DNA of 64,000 nt, taken from an uncultured Croceitalea sp. GTDB lineage: Bacteria; Bacteroidota; Bacteroidia; Flavobacteriales; Flavobacteriaceae. The first letter of the stretch is position 1, and every line of letters starts with the position of its first letter. This document shows positions 18,710 to 26,680 of the stretch, piece after piece. The notes beneath the pieces were generated by a model. That model saw only the letters and a program-made list of their open reading frames with translations, did no database searches and had not been told where the DNA came from. The stretch is taken from the NCBI GenBank assembly GCA_947494805.1, contig CANLWK010000002.1, positions 434,001 to 498,000 on the forward strand. Direction: 5' to 3'. The translations under genes were made by a program, and so were the position numbers.

Positions 18710-19357
18710 TCAATTCCTTATGATATAATAGCCATCACTTTTGTATTTGGCCTCGTCAAAAGTAAACAAGCTTTTTGACAACGGTTGGTTGGTTTTAAAA
18801 GAATTAACGGTAATTGTGGTTTTTGTTCCGTTCTTGCCTGTTTCAATCAACTTGTGAATATGTTTGGTTTCTGCATCAATACCCAGTAGAATAGAGTTTA
18901 TTTCGGTATTGGTATCAATAGGAATCAGTTTTACATACTGTACCTTTCTACCTTGTACGTTCTGAAGAATATCCCATTGGTAGTTATGTCCCTCTCTGTA
19001 AAAAGTGAGCATTTTAGAAGGCGTAACCGTATTCTCTCCTTCACTTGGACTTTCGATGGTCACTTCTTCATTGTCAGGTACAATGGTATAGACCATTTTT
19101 CCATCAAACAGTTGTTGTGAACCAAAAAGGTCAACAACATATTTATCACCTTGCAACTTCGCATTGCCCCTAGTTTCACTTTTGGTATTCGCTTCGGTGT
19201 TTTCTAGGGCATAGTTAAAGGCGATTTCAATATTGTCATATGATGTCACCTTAGCGTATACATCATCAAGTAAGGCTTTTGCTTTTTGCGAGTTTTGTGC
19301 AAAAGCCGAAAAGCCGAAAAGGGTAATCGAGAGTGCTAAAAGTGTTTTTTTGAACAT
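18710..19357 (-). CDS. lolA: LolA-like outer-membrane lipoprotein carrier protein
   Basis: 215 residues with a clear signal peptide (MFKKTLLALSITLFGFSAFAQ). The mature part has the LolA pattern: an amphipathic N-terminal helix (KAKALLDDVYAKVTSYDNIEIAFNY), then a half-barrel of beta strands (GNAKLQGDKYVVDLFGSQQLFDGKMVYTIV). Its position between ftsK (9 bases upstream) and the LptF-like permease (4 bases downstream) is a common flavobacterial order and supports the call. Role: carries lipoproteins across the periplasm. Confidence 0.88.
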   Translation of the reverse strand: MFKKTLLALSITLFGFSAFAQNSQKAKALLDDVYAKVTSYDNIEIAFNYALENTEANTKSETRGNAKLQGDKYVVDLFGSQQLFDGKMVYTIVPDNEEVTIESPSEGENTVTPSKMLTFYREGHNYQWDILQNVQGRKVQYVKLIPIDTNTEINSILLGIDAETKHIHKLIETGKNGTKTTITVNSFKTNQPLSKSLFTFDEAKYKSDGYYIIRN

Positions 19358-19366
19358 GATGCTAAT

Positions 19367-21727
19367 TTATTTTTTTTCGTTTTCCAATAGTTGCTCCAAA
19401 GCATAGATATCTGGCACCAAAACCTGACGGGCCTTACTTCCCTCAAACGGGCCAACAATACCTGCCGCTTCTAATTGGTCAATAATACGACCGGCACGAT
19501 TGTATCCTAGTTTTAACTTTCTTTGAATGAGCGAAGCTGAGCCTTGTTGTGCAATAACAATTACTTCAGCTGCGTCGCGGAACATTTTATCCCTATCCGC
19601 AATATCGTAATCAAGACTCGTGCCAGAATCTTCGCCCACATATTCCGGAAGTTCATGCGCGCTAGGGTACGCACGTTGTGACCCAATATACTCCGTAATT
19701 TTTGCAACTTCGGGGGTATCAACAAAAGCGCATTGAATTCTTGTTACATCATTACCTTGGGTATACAACATATCACCACGGCCAATTAATTGGTCCGCGC
19801 CTTGGGCATCTAAAATGGTACGTGAATCAATTTTTGATGTTACTCGAAACGCAATACGTGCAGGGAAGTTGGCCTTGATGATACCCGTGATAACATTCAC
19901 TGAAGGTCGCTGTGTAGCAATAATAAGATGTATGCCAATGGCACGGGCCAATTGGGCTAAACGCGCTATGGGCGCCTCAACTTCTTTACCTGCCGTCATA
20001 ATAAGGTCCGCAAATTCGTCGACGACCAGAATGATATAGGGCAAAAACTTATGCCCATCATTAGGGTTCAGCTTTCGGGCCTTGAACTTGGTATTGTATT
20101 CTTTGATGTTACGAACCATGGCCTGTTTAAGTAGTTCGTAACGGTTGTCCATCTCAATACATAATGAATTTAAGGTATTGATGACTTTGGTATTATCTGT
20201 AATTATGGCTTCTTCAGAATCTGGAAGTTTAGCCAGATAGTGGCGCTCAATTTTATTGAATAATGTCAATTCCACTTTTTTAGGGTCGACAAGTACAAAC
20301 TTAATTTCAGCAGGATGCTTTTTATAAAGCAATGAGGTAATCACTGCGTTTAGACCAACAGATTTACCTTGCCCTGTAGCACCGGCCATCAACAAATGTG
20401 GCATCTTGGCAAGGTCGACCACGAAGGTTTCATTGCTAATGGTTTTACCAAAAGCAATCGGAAGCTGCATCTCTGCATTTTGAAATTTCTTTGAGGCAAT
20501 GACCGACCGCATTGAAACTATGGTAGCATTTTTATTGGGCACTTCTATACCTATGGTTCCTTTGCCTGGTATTGGTGCAATAATACGAATACCTAAGGCC
20601 GCCAGCGATAGTGCAATATCGTCTTCGAGGTTTTTGATTTTAGAAATACGTACCCCAGCTTCAGGTACAATTTCGTAAAGGGTCACGGTAGGACCAATAG
20701 TGGCCTTTATCTGTGCAATACCTATCTTATAATTTTTGAGCGTTTCAACGATTCGGTTTTTATTCTCTTCGAGCTCTTCTTGATTAATGGTTATACCACC
20801 AGTAACACCATGTTGATCAAGTAGGTCAATGGTGGGGAACTTATAGTTGCCCAATTCTAAGGTTGGATCAAATTCTCCAAAATCTTCAACAAGTTTCTCC
20901 GCTTTTATCGTACTTTCTTCCTTTTCTTCGGTAACCTTACTTACCTGAAGATCAAGTTGTTCTTCCTCTTCTTCAATTTGAGGAAGGTTTACATCAAGTC
21001 CGGCCTCGTTGACCAATGGTGGTATGTCCTTTTTATGGGTATAGGTGTCTATCTTTAGTTCGGGTTCCTCTGGCATCGATTCCTCATCCAAAGAAAGCTC
21101 AACAGTTCCCTCTGTAGTTACTACAGGTCTTACTGCTTTCGCTCTTTTTTCCTTTAAATACTGTCCAATGGCTTCCGGCGAAAAATTGAAGAGCCTGACG
21201 AGGATAACGATCAGTGTAAATACCAATAAGAGAAATACCCCTATGTTTCCTGTGTAATCTTGTAAAAAATCGTTCATCTCATAACCTATCAACCCACCTA
21301 GCAGAGGTTGCTCAAAGGCAAAGAAACCAAGGGCAATTGAGACCCATATTAAGCCCAGTAAGCCCCAGATCCATTTGCTCCAAAGTTTTTTTCCATCCAA
21401 GCCCAAAAAAAGGTACAATCCCGTTACGGCCAATAGCACAGGGAAAACAAATGAGGCCAATCCAAAACCTTGATACATAAAAAAATGGCTTACGGCAGCA
21501 CCAAACTTGTTCAGTAAATTGGAAGCTTCTGCATTTCGATCACCAAATTCGGTGAGCAGGCTCTGGTCGTCTTGCCAAGTAAAATAGTAAGAAATAAATG
21601 AGAAGAACAGGGCAATACTCAATACAATGAGCAGGCTACCAAGAATTACCTTGTTTTTCTTGGAGACACTAAAAACAGGACGCTTTTTAGCGGCTGTCGC
21701 TTTAGATTTTCTACGCTTTTTTGCCAT
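19367..21727 (-). CDS. ftsK: DNA translocase FtsK/SpoIIIE
   Basis: 786 residues. The N-terminus has a basic stretch (AKKRRKSKATAAKKRP) and four membrane segments (about 28-180), then an acidic linker (about 200-285). The motor domain carries Walker A GATGQGKSVGLN, then VLVDPKKVELT and Walker B YIILVVDEFADLIM, with AIGIHLIIATQRPSVNVITG as sensor. The C-terminal gamma winged helix (about 715-780, QQGSASLIQRKLKLGYNRAGRI) would read the orienting KOPS-like sequences. It pumps chromosome termini through the septum and activates XerCD. A promoter box lies just upstream; it is the first gene of a four-gene operon. Confidence 0.98.
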   Translation of the reverse strand: MAKKRRKSKATAAKKRPVFSVSKKNKVILGSLLIVLSIALFFSFISYYFTWQDDQSLLTEFGDRNAEASNLLNKFGAAVSHFFMYQGFGLASFVFPVLLAVTGLYLFLGLDGKKLWSKWIWGLLGLIWVSIALGFFAFEQPLLGGLIGYEMNDFLQDYTGNIGVFLLLVFTLIVILVRLFNFSPEAIGQYLKEKRAKAVRPVVTTEGTVELSLDEESMPEEPELKIDTYTHKKDIPPLVNEAGLDVNLPQIEEEEEQLDLQVSKVTEEKEESTIKAEKLVEDFGEFDPTLELGNYKFPTIDLLDQHGVTGGITINQEELEENKNRIVETLKNYKIGIAQIKATIGPTVTLYEIVPEAGVRISKIKNLEDDIALSLAALGIRIIAPIPGKGTIGIEVPNKNATIVSMRSVIASKKFQNAEMQLPIAFGKTISNETFVVDLAKMPHLLMAGATGQGKSVGLNAVITSLLYKKHPAEIKFVLVDPKKVELTLFNKIERHYLAKLPDSEEAIITDNTKVINTLNSLCIEMDNRYELLKQAMVRNIKEYNTKFKARKLNPNDGHKFLPYIILVVDEFADLIMTAGKEVEAPIARLAQLARAIGIHLIIATQRPSVNVITGIIKANFPARIAFRVTSKIDSRTILDAQGADQLIGRGDMLYTQGNDVTRIQCAFVDTPEVAKITEYIGSQRAYPSAHELPEYVGEDSGTSLDYDIADRDKMFRDAAEVIVIAQQGSASLIQRKLKLGYNRAGRIIDQLEAAGIVGPFEGSKARQVLVPDIYALEQLLENEKK

Positions 21728-21753
21728 TGAGAGCTATTGAATCGGCTAATTTA

Positions 21754-21761
21754 CAAATTTA
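21754..21761 (-). promoter_or_regulatory. Bacteroidota -7 promoter box for the ftsK operon
   Basis: TAAATTTG on the minus strand matches TAnnTTTG and lies 26 bases upstream of the ftsK ATG, leaving a leader of about 20 bases. A -33 TTTG is not clear. Confidence 0.5.
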
Positions 21762-21789
21762 CGTAAGGTATGTAACCTATGGACGTTTG

Positions 21790-22155
21790 TTAAAAAAACT
21801 TGGGCACGTAAATCAAGAGTCCAACGATAGCGGCCATAATCGATACCACCATTACGGCCCCGGCCGAAATATCTTTGATGAAACCAATTTTTTCATGATA
21901 GTCAGGATGGATAAAGTCTGCCATTTTTTCTACCGCCGTATTTAGGCCTTCAATGCCCATGACCAAGCCAATACCAAAGCACTGTAAAGCCCATTCAGTC
22001 GATGAAATGTCGAAATAGAAACCCAATGCCGTGACCAATAGGGCAATAAAAAACTGAATTTTGATACTTGCCTCGGTTCTTAAAAGCAAAAACAATCCTT
22101 TAAAAGCAAAGCCAACACTTTTTATCCTATTGACAAAGAACGATTCTTTAGGCAT
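21790..22155 (-). CDS. dgkA: Diacylglycerol/undecaprenol kinase (DagK family)
   Basis: 121 residues with three membrane helices, the usual size and topology. The family signature is present as EGLNTAVEKMADFIHPDYHEKIGFIKD (Glu, Asn and the EKxxD motif bind ATP-Mg), preceded by RTEASIKIQ. The enzyme phosphorylates diacylglycerol or undecaprenol in the inner membrane; in organisms outside Proteobacteria the lipid is more often undecaprenol. Its first 8 bases overlap the end of tpx, so the two are probably co-transcribed. Confidence 0.92.
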   Translation of the reverse strand: MPKESFFVNRIKSVGFAFKGLFLLLRTEASIKIQFFIALLVTALGFYFDISSTEWALQCFGIGLVMGIEGLNTAVEKMADFIHPDYHEKIGFIKDISAGAVMVVSIMAAIVGLLIYVPKFF

Positions 22156-22654
22156 CCATCAAAGCTACTAGAGCGGCTTTATAATTGGGTTCGTCAACAG
22201 TCTCTGTCACTTGTTCAGAATAGACCACTGTGCCACTTTCATTTAAAACAACTACGGCCCTAGAATGTAAACTCTGCAAAGGTCCGTCCGTAAACTCAAC
22301 ATTGTAAGCCTTACCAAAATTACCGTCTTTGAAATCGGAAAGCGTCTCTACATTAGAAATACCTTCGGCACCACAAAAACGAGCTTGGGCAAATGGTAAA
22401 TCTTTAGAGATACACAAAATGCGGGTGTTATTGAGTTCGGCCGCTTCAGTATTGAACTGACGAACTGATTGTGCACATGTACCCGTATCAATACTTGGAA
22501 AAATATTCAAAACTACTTTTTGTCCTTTATAATCAGACAATGACGCCGATGAAAGGTCGTTCTTTGTGAGTGTAAAATCTGGAGCTTGTGCGCCATTTTC
22601 GGGTAAGTTGCCCAATGTATGTATTTCGTTTCCTTTTAAGGTTACCGTTGCCAT
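22148..22654 (-). CDS. tpx: Thiol peroxidase (2-Cys peroxiredoxin, Tpx)
   Basis: 168 residues, the typical Tpx length. The peroxidatic cysteine is Cys60 in FPSIDTGTC and the resolving cysteine is Cys94 in ARFCGAEGI, the spacing of the Tpx subfamily. The N-terminal VTLKGNEIHTLGNLP also fits. It reduces hydrogen peroxide and alkyl hydroperoxides in the cytoplasm using thioredoxin. First gene of a tpx-dgkA pair. Confidence 0.97.
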   Translation of the reverse strand: MATVTLKGNEIHTLGNLPENGAQAPDFTLTKNDLSSASLSDYKGQKVVLNIFPSIDTGTCAQSVRQFNTEAAELNNTRILCISKDLPFAQARFCGAEGISNVETLSDFKDGNFGKAYNVEFTDGPLQSLHSRAVVVLNESGTVVYSEQVTETVDEPNYKAALVALMDA

Positions 22655-22725
22655 ATTCTTGTTTTTAATTTGAACGTGAAGTTATGAAACCACCCAACCA
22701 AAACCAACAAGAACCAACTGAAAAT

Positions 22726-24216
22726 TTATGCCTTCACGGCAACCGCCAATTGTTTGAGTTTTATTCTGAACGCCGCAAAGAGTAGTGTCATGATTGGACT
22801 CAGCCAATTGAAAATGGCATACACAAAATACTCACCTACACCTACACCAAGTACCCCGCTATGATAAGCCCCGCAGGTGTTCCAGGGTACAAGAACAGAG
22901 GTCACTGTTCCAGAATCTTCAAGGGTACGACTCAAGTTTTCAGGAGCCAACCCTCGCTCGGCATAGGCTTTTGAGAACATTTTGCCAGGTACAACGATGG
23001 CCAAATACTGGTCAGATGCTGTTACGTTCAGGGCCAGACAGCTTCCAACGGTGCTGGCAAAAAGTCCGAATGTGGTCTTCGCCAAACTCAACAATGATTT
23101 TGTAATGCGGGCCAATGCACCGATACCATCCATGATACCTCCAAAAACCATGGCGCAAACAATGAGCCAAATGGTACCTAGCATTCCTTTCATTCCACCA
23201 GAAGAAAATAAATCGTTCAGCGCCGGGTCAGGAGTTTCAATTGCCGTATCCACGGTGATAGCATTTAAAATACCTTTATAGCTTGATTCAAAATTTAAAG
23301 ATGTTCCACCGCCAATATTGGTTACAATCTCAGGTTGAAAGATAAGCGCGAAAAGACCACCCAATAGGGTTCCAATAAGCAGTGCCAGTAAGGGGGGAGC
23401 TTTTTTTACAATTAAAAATATGACCACTATTGGTACTAAAAACAGCCATCCATTGATATTAAAGGTGCTGTTAATGGTACTTAAAATTGCACCGGTATCT
23501 GCAACACCTGAGGTATCTAGGGTAAAACCTATGATTATAAAAACAATCAGTGTTACCGATATGGTCGGTATTGTAGTCCATGTCATATAACGAATATGCG
23601 AAAACAACTCGCCGCCTGCCATAGCTGGAGCTAAGTTTGTGGTATCGCTTAAGGGAGACAATTTATCACCGAAATATGCACCAGAAAGAACTGCCCCAGC
23701 GGTCATTCCCAGCGAAATTCCGAGTGCTTCGCCGATACCGATAAGTGCAATGCCAACGGTTGCTGCTGTTGTCCAACTACTGCCCGTGGCAATTGAAATA
23801 ATGGCACAAATAATGACGCAGGCCGCCAAAAATATTGTGGGATTCAAAATCTGTAAGCCATAATAAATCATGGCCGGAATGATACCGCTAACAAGCCAAG
23901 TGCCCGATAGAGCGCCTACCATTAATAGTATTAGAATTGCACCTGTTGTAGAGCGCACGTTTTCAGAGACTTCAGCCAACATCTGCTTGTATGAGACCTT
24001 GTTGAAAAAACCAACAATGGCAGCAACGGCCCCACCTAACAATAATATGAATTGATTTGAGCCACTTAGCGCATCGTCACCAAAAACGTATACGTTGTAC
24101 GCCAACATACCGACCAAAACGAATACCGGTAGCAAGGCTTCCCAAATATTCAGTTCTTTGTTTTCTATGACTTGTTCATTTTCGCGATACTTGGGCTTTT
24201 TGGGCTTTTCAGACAT
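22726..24216 (-). CDS. NhaC family Na+/H+ antiporter
   Basis: 496 residues with about twelve hydrophobic segments. Conserved NhaC features include SGTWLVSGIIPAMIYYG, CVIICAIISIATGSSWTTAATVG, GAYFGDKLSPLSDTTNLAP and, near the C-terminus, RTLEDSGTVTSVLVPWNTCGAYHSGVLGV. The acidic and serine/threonine residues in GDKLSPLSDTTNLAP are the transport signature. It exchanges Na+ for protons at the inner membrane, as expected in a marine bacterium. It follows the trans-sulfuration-family gene by 71 bases on the same strand, but a functional link is not evident. Confidence 0.93.
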   Translation of the reverse strand: MSEKPKKPKYRENEQVIENKELNIWEALLPVFVLVGMLAYNVYVFGDDALSGSNQFILLLGGAVAAIVGFFNKVSYKQMLAEVSENVRSTTGAILILLMVGALSGTWLVSGIIPAMIYYGLQILNPTIFLAACVIICAIISIATGSSWTTAATVGIALIGIGEALGISLGMTAGAVLSGAYFGDKLSPLSDTTNLAPAMAGGELFSHIRYMTWTTIPTISVTLIVFIIIGFTLDTSGVADTGAILSTINSTFNINGWLFLVPIVVIFLIVKKAPPLLALLIGTLLGGLFALIFQPEIVTNIGGGTSLNFESSYKGILNAITVDTAIETPDPALNDLFSSGGMKGMLGTIWLIVCAMVFGGIMDGIGALARITKSLLSLAKTTFGLFASTVGSCLALNVTASDQYLAIVVPGKMFSKAYAERGLAPENLSRTLEDSGTVTSVLVPWNTCGAYHSGVLGVGVGEYFVYAIFNWLSPIMTLLFAAFRIKLKQLAVAVKA

Positions 24217-24287
24217 GAATTATTTGGTTTGGTAAAAGGTAATATTACGACTTTGCCCTTTGTTCTGCAAACTACTTATTGCAGTAC

Positions 24288-25514
24288 CTATACCATCTCT
24301 GTTTGATTGCTCAGTATTCCTAAGGTCACCATGCACTTTTTCATGGCCTTGTAAGTAGCATGAATATCATTGTCCAAACCTATTGAAAAACGTATTAGGC
24401 CGTCTGAAAGTCCCATCTGTCGTTGCTCTTCCTCAGGTATTTCCGATGACGTAGATGTGCCAGGAGCACTAAAAAGGGTTTTGTAGAAACCAAGACTTAC
24501 CGCCAAGTACCCTAAGTTTTCTTTTTGCATCATTTCCATAAGGGCATTGGCTTTATCCAATGAACCTACATCAATGGTCATCAACCCACCAAAACCATAT
24601 TCTTGGTTCATTTGATGCTTAAAGCTCTCATGACCGGGGTGGCTTTGAAGTCCGGGATAGACAACCTTCAAGCCATCATTTTCAAAATGGGTGGCCAAAT
24701 ACATGGTATTTTCGCTGTGTTTTTTGATACGAATATGGAGCGTTCTGATGTTCTTTAAAATAGAGGCTGCACGAAGACTGTCCAAAGTACTGCCGAAAAG
24801 CATTCCAGCACCATTGTTTACATCCTTTAATGACAAGCAGAACTCGGTTGATGCACAAACCGCACCGGCCACGCAATCACTGGTGCCATTTATAAACTTT
24901 GTTAGGCTATGAATCACAATATCGGCACCTAAGTTTGCAGGGCTAATACCCAAAGGGGAAAACGTATTGTCAACAACCAAGGGAATGCTATATTTTTTAG
25001 CAAGTATGGCCAAGGCTTTGATATCGGCAACCTCTAAAAGGGGGTTGCTGACGGCCTCACAGTAAATCATTTTTGTTTTTGGAGTAATGCTGTTTTCTAC
25101 TTTTTCAAGGCGAGTGATATCAACAAAACTGGTTTGAATTTGAAATTTTCTTAAAAAGTTTTTCATGAAAGCATAGGTGCCGCCATATATGGTTCTGCTG
25201 CTGACAATGTGGTCACCTGAATCGCACAATTGCATAATGACGGCACTTATGGCGCCCATTCCACTAGCAAATACGTTTGCACTTTCTGTGCCCTCTAAGG
25301 CGGCTAAGGCCTCTCCCAGATATAAATTAGAAGGAGATGAATGACGACTGTAGAGATAGCATCCTTCCGTATTGCCCTCAAAAGTATCAAACATGGTTTT
25401 GGCTGATAGAAAGGTAAAGGTCGAAGAATCTGATATGGAAGGATTTACCCCTCCAAATTCACCAAAATATTGTAGGTCTTGAACTTTTTCTGCGGACTTT
25501 GGATTCATAATCAT
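24288..25514 (-). CDS. Cys/Met metabolism PLP-dependent enzyme (trans-sulfuration family)
   Basis: 408 residues from the ATG at 25514; MNPKSAE at 25508 is an alternative start. Fold-type I PLP enzyme with Lys206 in HSLTKFINGTSD as Schiff base, plus SRHSSPSN, FASGMGAISAV, YCEAVSNPLLEVADI and VVDNTFSPLG. The group includes methionine gamma-lyase and cystathionine gamma-lyase/synthase. The cysteine characteristic of methionine gamma-lyases (YGCT) is glycine here (YGGTYAFM), so exact activity is open. It is divergent from an Lrp/AsnC gene, suggesting amino-acid-responsive control of sulfur amino acid breakdown. Confidence 0.85.
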   Translation of the reverse strand: MIMNPKSAEKVQDLQYFGEFGGVNPSISDSSTFTFLSAKTMFDTFEGNTEGCYLYSRHSSPSNLYLGEALAALEGTESANVFASGMGAISAVIMQLCDSGDHIVSSRTIYGGTYAFMKNFLRKFQIQTSFVDITRLEKVENSITPKTKMIYCEAVSNPLLEVADIKALAILAKKYSIPLVVDNTFSPLGISPANLGADIVIHSLTKFINGTSDCVAGAVCASTEFCLSLKDVNNGAGMLFGSTLDSLRAASILKNIRTLHIRIKKHSENTMYLATHFENDGLKVVYPGLQSHPGHESFKHQMNQEYGFGGLMTIDVGSLDKANALMEMMQKENLGYLAVSLGFYKTLFSAPGTSTSSEIPEEEQRQMGLSDGLIRFSIGLDNDIHATYKAMKKCMVTLGILSNQTEMV

Positions 25515-25556
25515 GAGTTTAAATTGTAAAATTACATCTGAGTAGGCAAAAAATCA

Positions 25557-25570
25557 ATGATTTAAATCAT
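25557..25570. promoter_or_regulatory. 14-bp perfect palindrome, candidate Lrp/AsnC operator
   Basis: ATGATTTAAATCAT is its own reverse complement. It lies in the divergent region, 42 bases upstream of the PLP-enzyme ATG and 16 bases before the -7 box of the lrp-type gene, overlapping the expected -33 region. Lrp-family regulators bind AT-rich palindromes and often control themselves and a divergent neighbour. Assignment is by position and symmetry only. Confidence 0.5.
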
Positions 25571-25586
25571 AAACGATAATTTAAAC

Positions 25587-25594
25587 TACTTTTG
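25587..25594 (+). promoter_or_regulatory. Bacteroidota -7 promoter box for the Lrp-type regulator
   Basis: TACTTTTG matches TAnnTTTG exactly and lies 67 bases upstream of the TTG start at 25662. The palindrome at 25557-25570 would overlap its -33 region, consistent with autoregulation. Confidence 0.55.
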
Positions 25595-25661
25595 ATATAA
25601 ATAATAGTTTTTTAATCTGAAACCAGTATTTTTGAAACCGAAAGAACGAATTTAATTCACT

Positions 25662-26120
25662 TTGATTTTGGATGCCATTGACAAAAAACTGATTGGACTG
25701 CTGCAAGAGGATTGTAAGAAAACCACGAAAGAGTATGCGTTACATTTAAATCTTTCAACCACAGCCGTGTACGAAAGAATTCGAAAACTTGAACGTGAAG
25801 GGGTCATTACAAAATATGTCGCTCTAGTGGATAAAGAAAAAATCGGGCGTGACTTTACCGTATTGTGCCATGTTAGACTTACTCAGCATACTAAAGAAAA
25901 CATATTGCGCTTTGAAAGGCAGGTACAAAAACTTGATGAAGTGGCAGACTGTTTTCATGTGAGTGGAGACTATGATTATATTTTAACCATTCATGTTTCA
26001 GATATCAATGCCTACCGTGAATTTATGGTCAATAAGCTGACGGCAATTGACCAAATTGGCAGTACACAGAGTTCATTTGTAATAAATTCCGTTAAGAATT
26101 CAACTGCAGTTTTTATCTAA
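25662..26120 (+). CDS. Lrp/AsnC family transcriptional regulator (TTG start)
   Basis: 152 residues. The N-terminal winged helix-turn-helix (LDAIDKKLIGLLQEDCKKTTKEYALHLNLSTTAVYERIRKLEREGVI split over about residues 3-50) and the C-terminal RAM ligand-binding domain (about 65-150, VSGDYDYILTIHVSDINAYREF) are complete. An in-frame stop at 25653 and the absence of any ATG before the HTH mean the start must be TTG at 25662 (or 25668); family members start at this point (M.LD.ID). It most likely senses an amino acid and controls the divergent PLP-enzyme gene and itself. Confidence 0.93.
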   Translation: MILDAIDKKLIGLLQEDCKKTTKEYALHLNLSTTAVYERIRKLEREGVITKYVALVDKEKIGRDFTVLCHVRLTQHTKENILRFERQVQKLDEVADCFHVSGDYDYILTIHVSDINAYREFMVNKLTAIDQIGSTQSSFVINSVKNSTAVFI

Positions 26121-26157
26121 ACTTTAACCTAAGACCTTGTTAAAGGTATACGATACG

Positions 26158-26204
26158 GACGGTTTTTGTGTTTACATTAGAACACAATCACTAAACAAAC
26201 CGTC
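26158..26204 (+). promoter_or_regulatory. Nested inverted repeats ending at a start codon
   Basis: Outer arms GACGGTTT (26158-26165) and AAACCGTC (26197-26204), inner arms TTGTGTT (26166-26172) and AACACAA (26181-26187), with an 8-base loop and a 9-base bulge on the right side. The right outer arm is immediately followed by the ATG at 26205. In RNA this would bury the ribosome-loading region; in DNA it could be an operator. No T-tract follows, so it is not a typical terminator for the upstream lrp-type gene. Confidence 0.45.
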
Positions 26205-26594
26205 ATGCTGAAAAGCACCAATCTCTTCTTGACCTTGGCAGGAATCGCCATTGGCTGTGCTTCATTGATACTTTTTACGACCATCGCAAAAGACATTATG
26301 TTTGACGGACTGTACTTTTGTTCGTCTAATGCCTCACAATTGTTTATGGGTAGTGTAACCATTTTTACGGCGGCAGCGCTTGCCGGATTTATGGCTTCAA
26401 TTCTTGTTATCCGAAAAAACTACGTACCACATATTTTTATGTCACTTTATGTACTGTCTCGAATTACGATGTACACCACATGTGGCGATCTAGCTAACCC
26501 TATCTGGTTTGATATGACCTTAAACCTATTGTTGTTGACCGGGGTTTGGTTGGGCAATTACAGTGCTGTTAAGTTTCCGTTAGCACCCATGTAA
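26205..26594 (+). CDS. Small hypothetical membrane protein
   Basis: 129 residues with four hydrophobic segments (about 5-27, 44-66, 73-92 and 104-124), so an integral inner-membrane protein. No family is recognised; the topology resembles small DUF4345-like four-helix membrane proteins, but no motif supports that. It stands alone between the Lrp-type gene and lpd, and its start codon is directly preceded by a nested inverted repeat. Real coding is supported by the consistent membrane-protein composition and lack of overlap with other genes. Confidence 0.7.
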   Translation: MLKSTNLFLTLAGIAIGCASLILFTTIAKDIMFDGLYFCSSNASQLFMGSVTIFTAAALAGFMASILVIRKNYVPHIFMSLYVLSRITMYTTCGDLANPIWFDMTLNLLLLTGVWLGNYSAVKFPLAPM

Positions 26595-26622
26595 ACCTTC
26601 CACTTTTACCGAAAAACATTCG

Positions 26623-26630
26623 TATTTTTG
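26623..26630 (+). promoter_or_regulatory. Bacteroidota -7 promoter box for lpd
   Basis: TATTTTTG matches TAnnTTTG and is located 50 bases upstream of the lpd ATG, leaving a leader of about 45 bases. Confidence 0.55.
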
Positions 26631-26680
26631 TAGTCATTTTTATTTGGTATTTTAATAAATCAGTTTTATAAAACAATACT

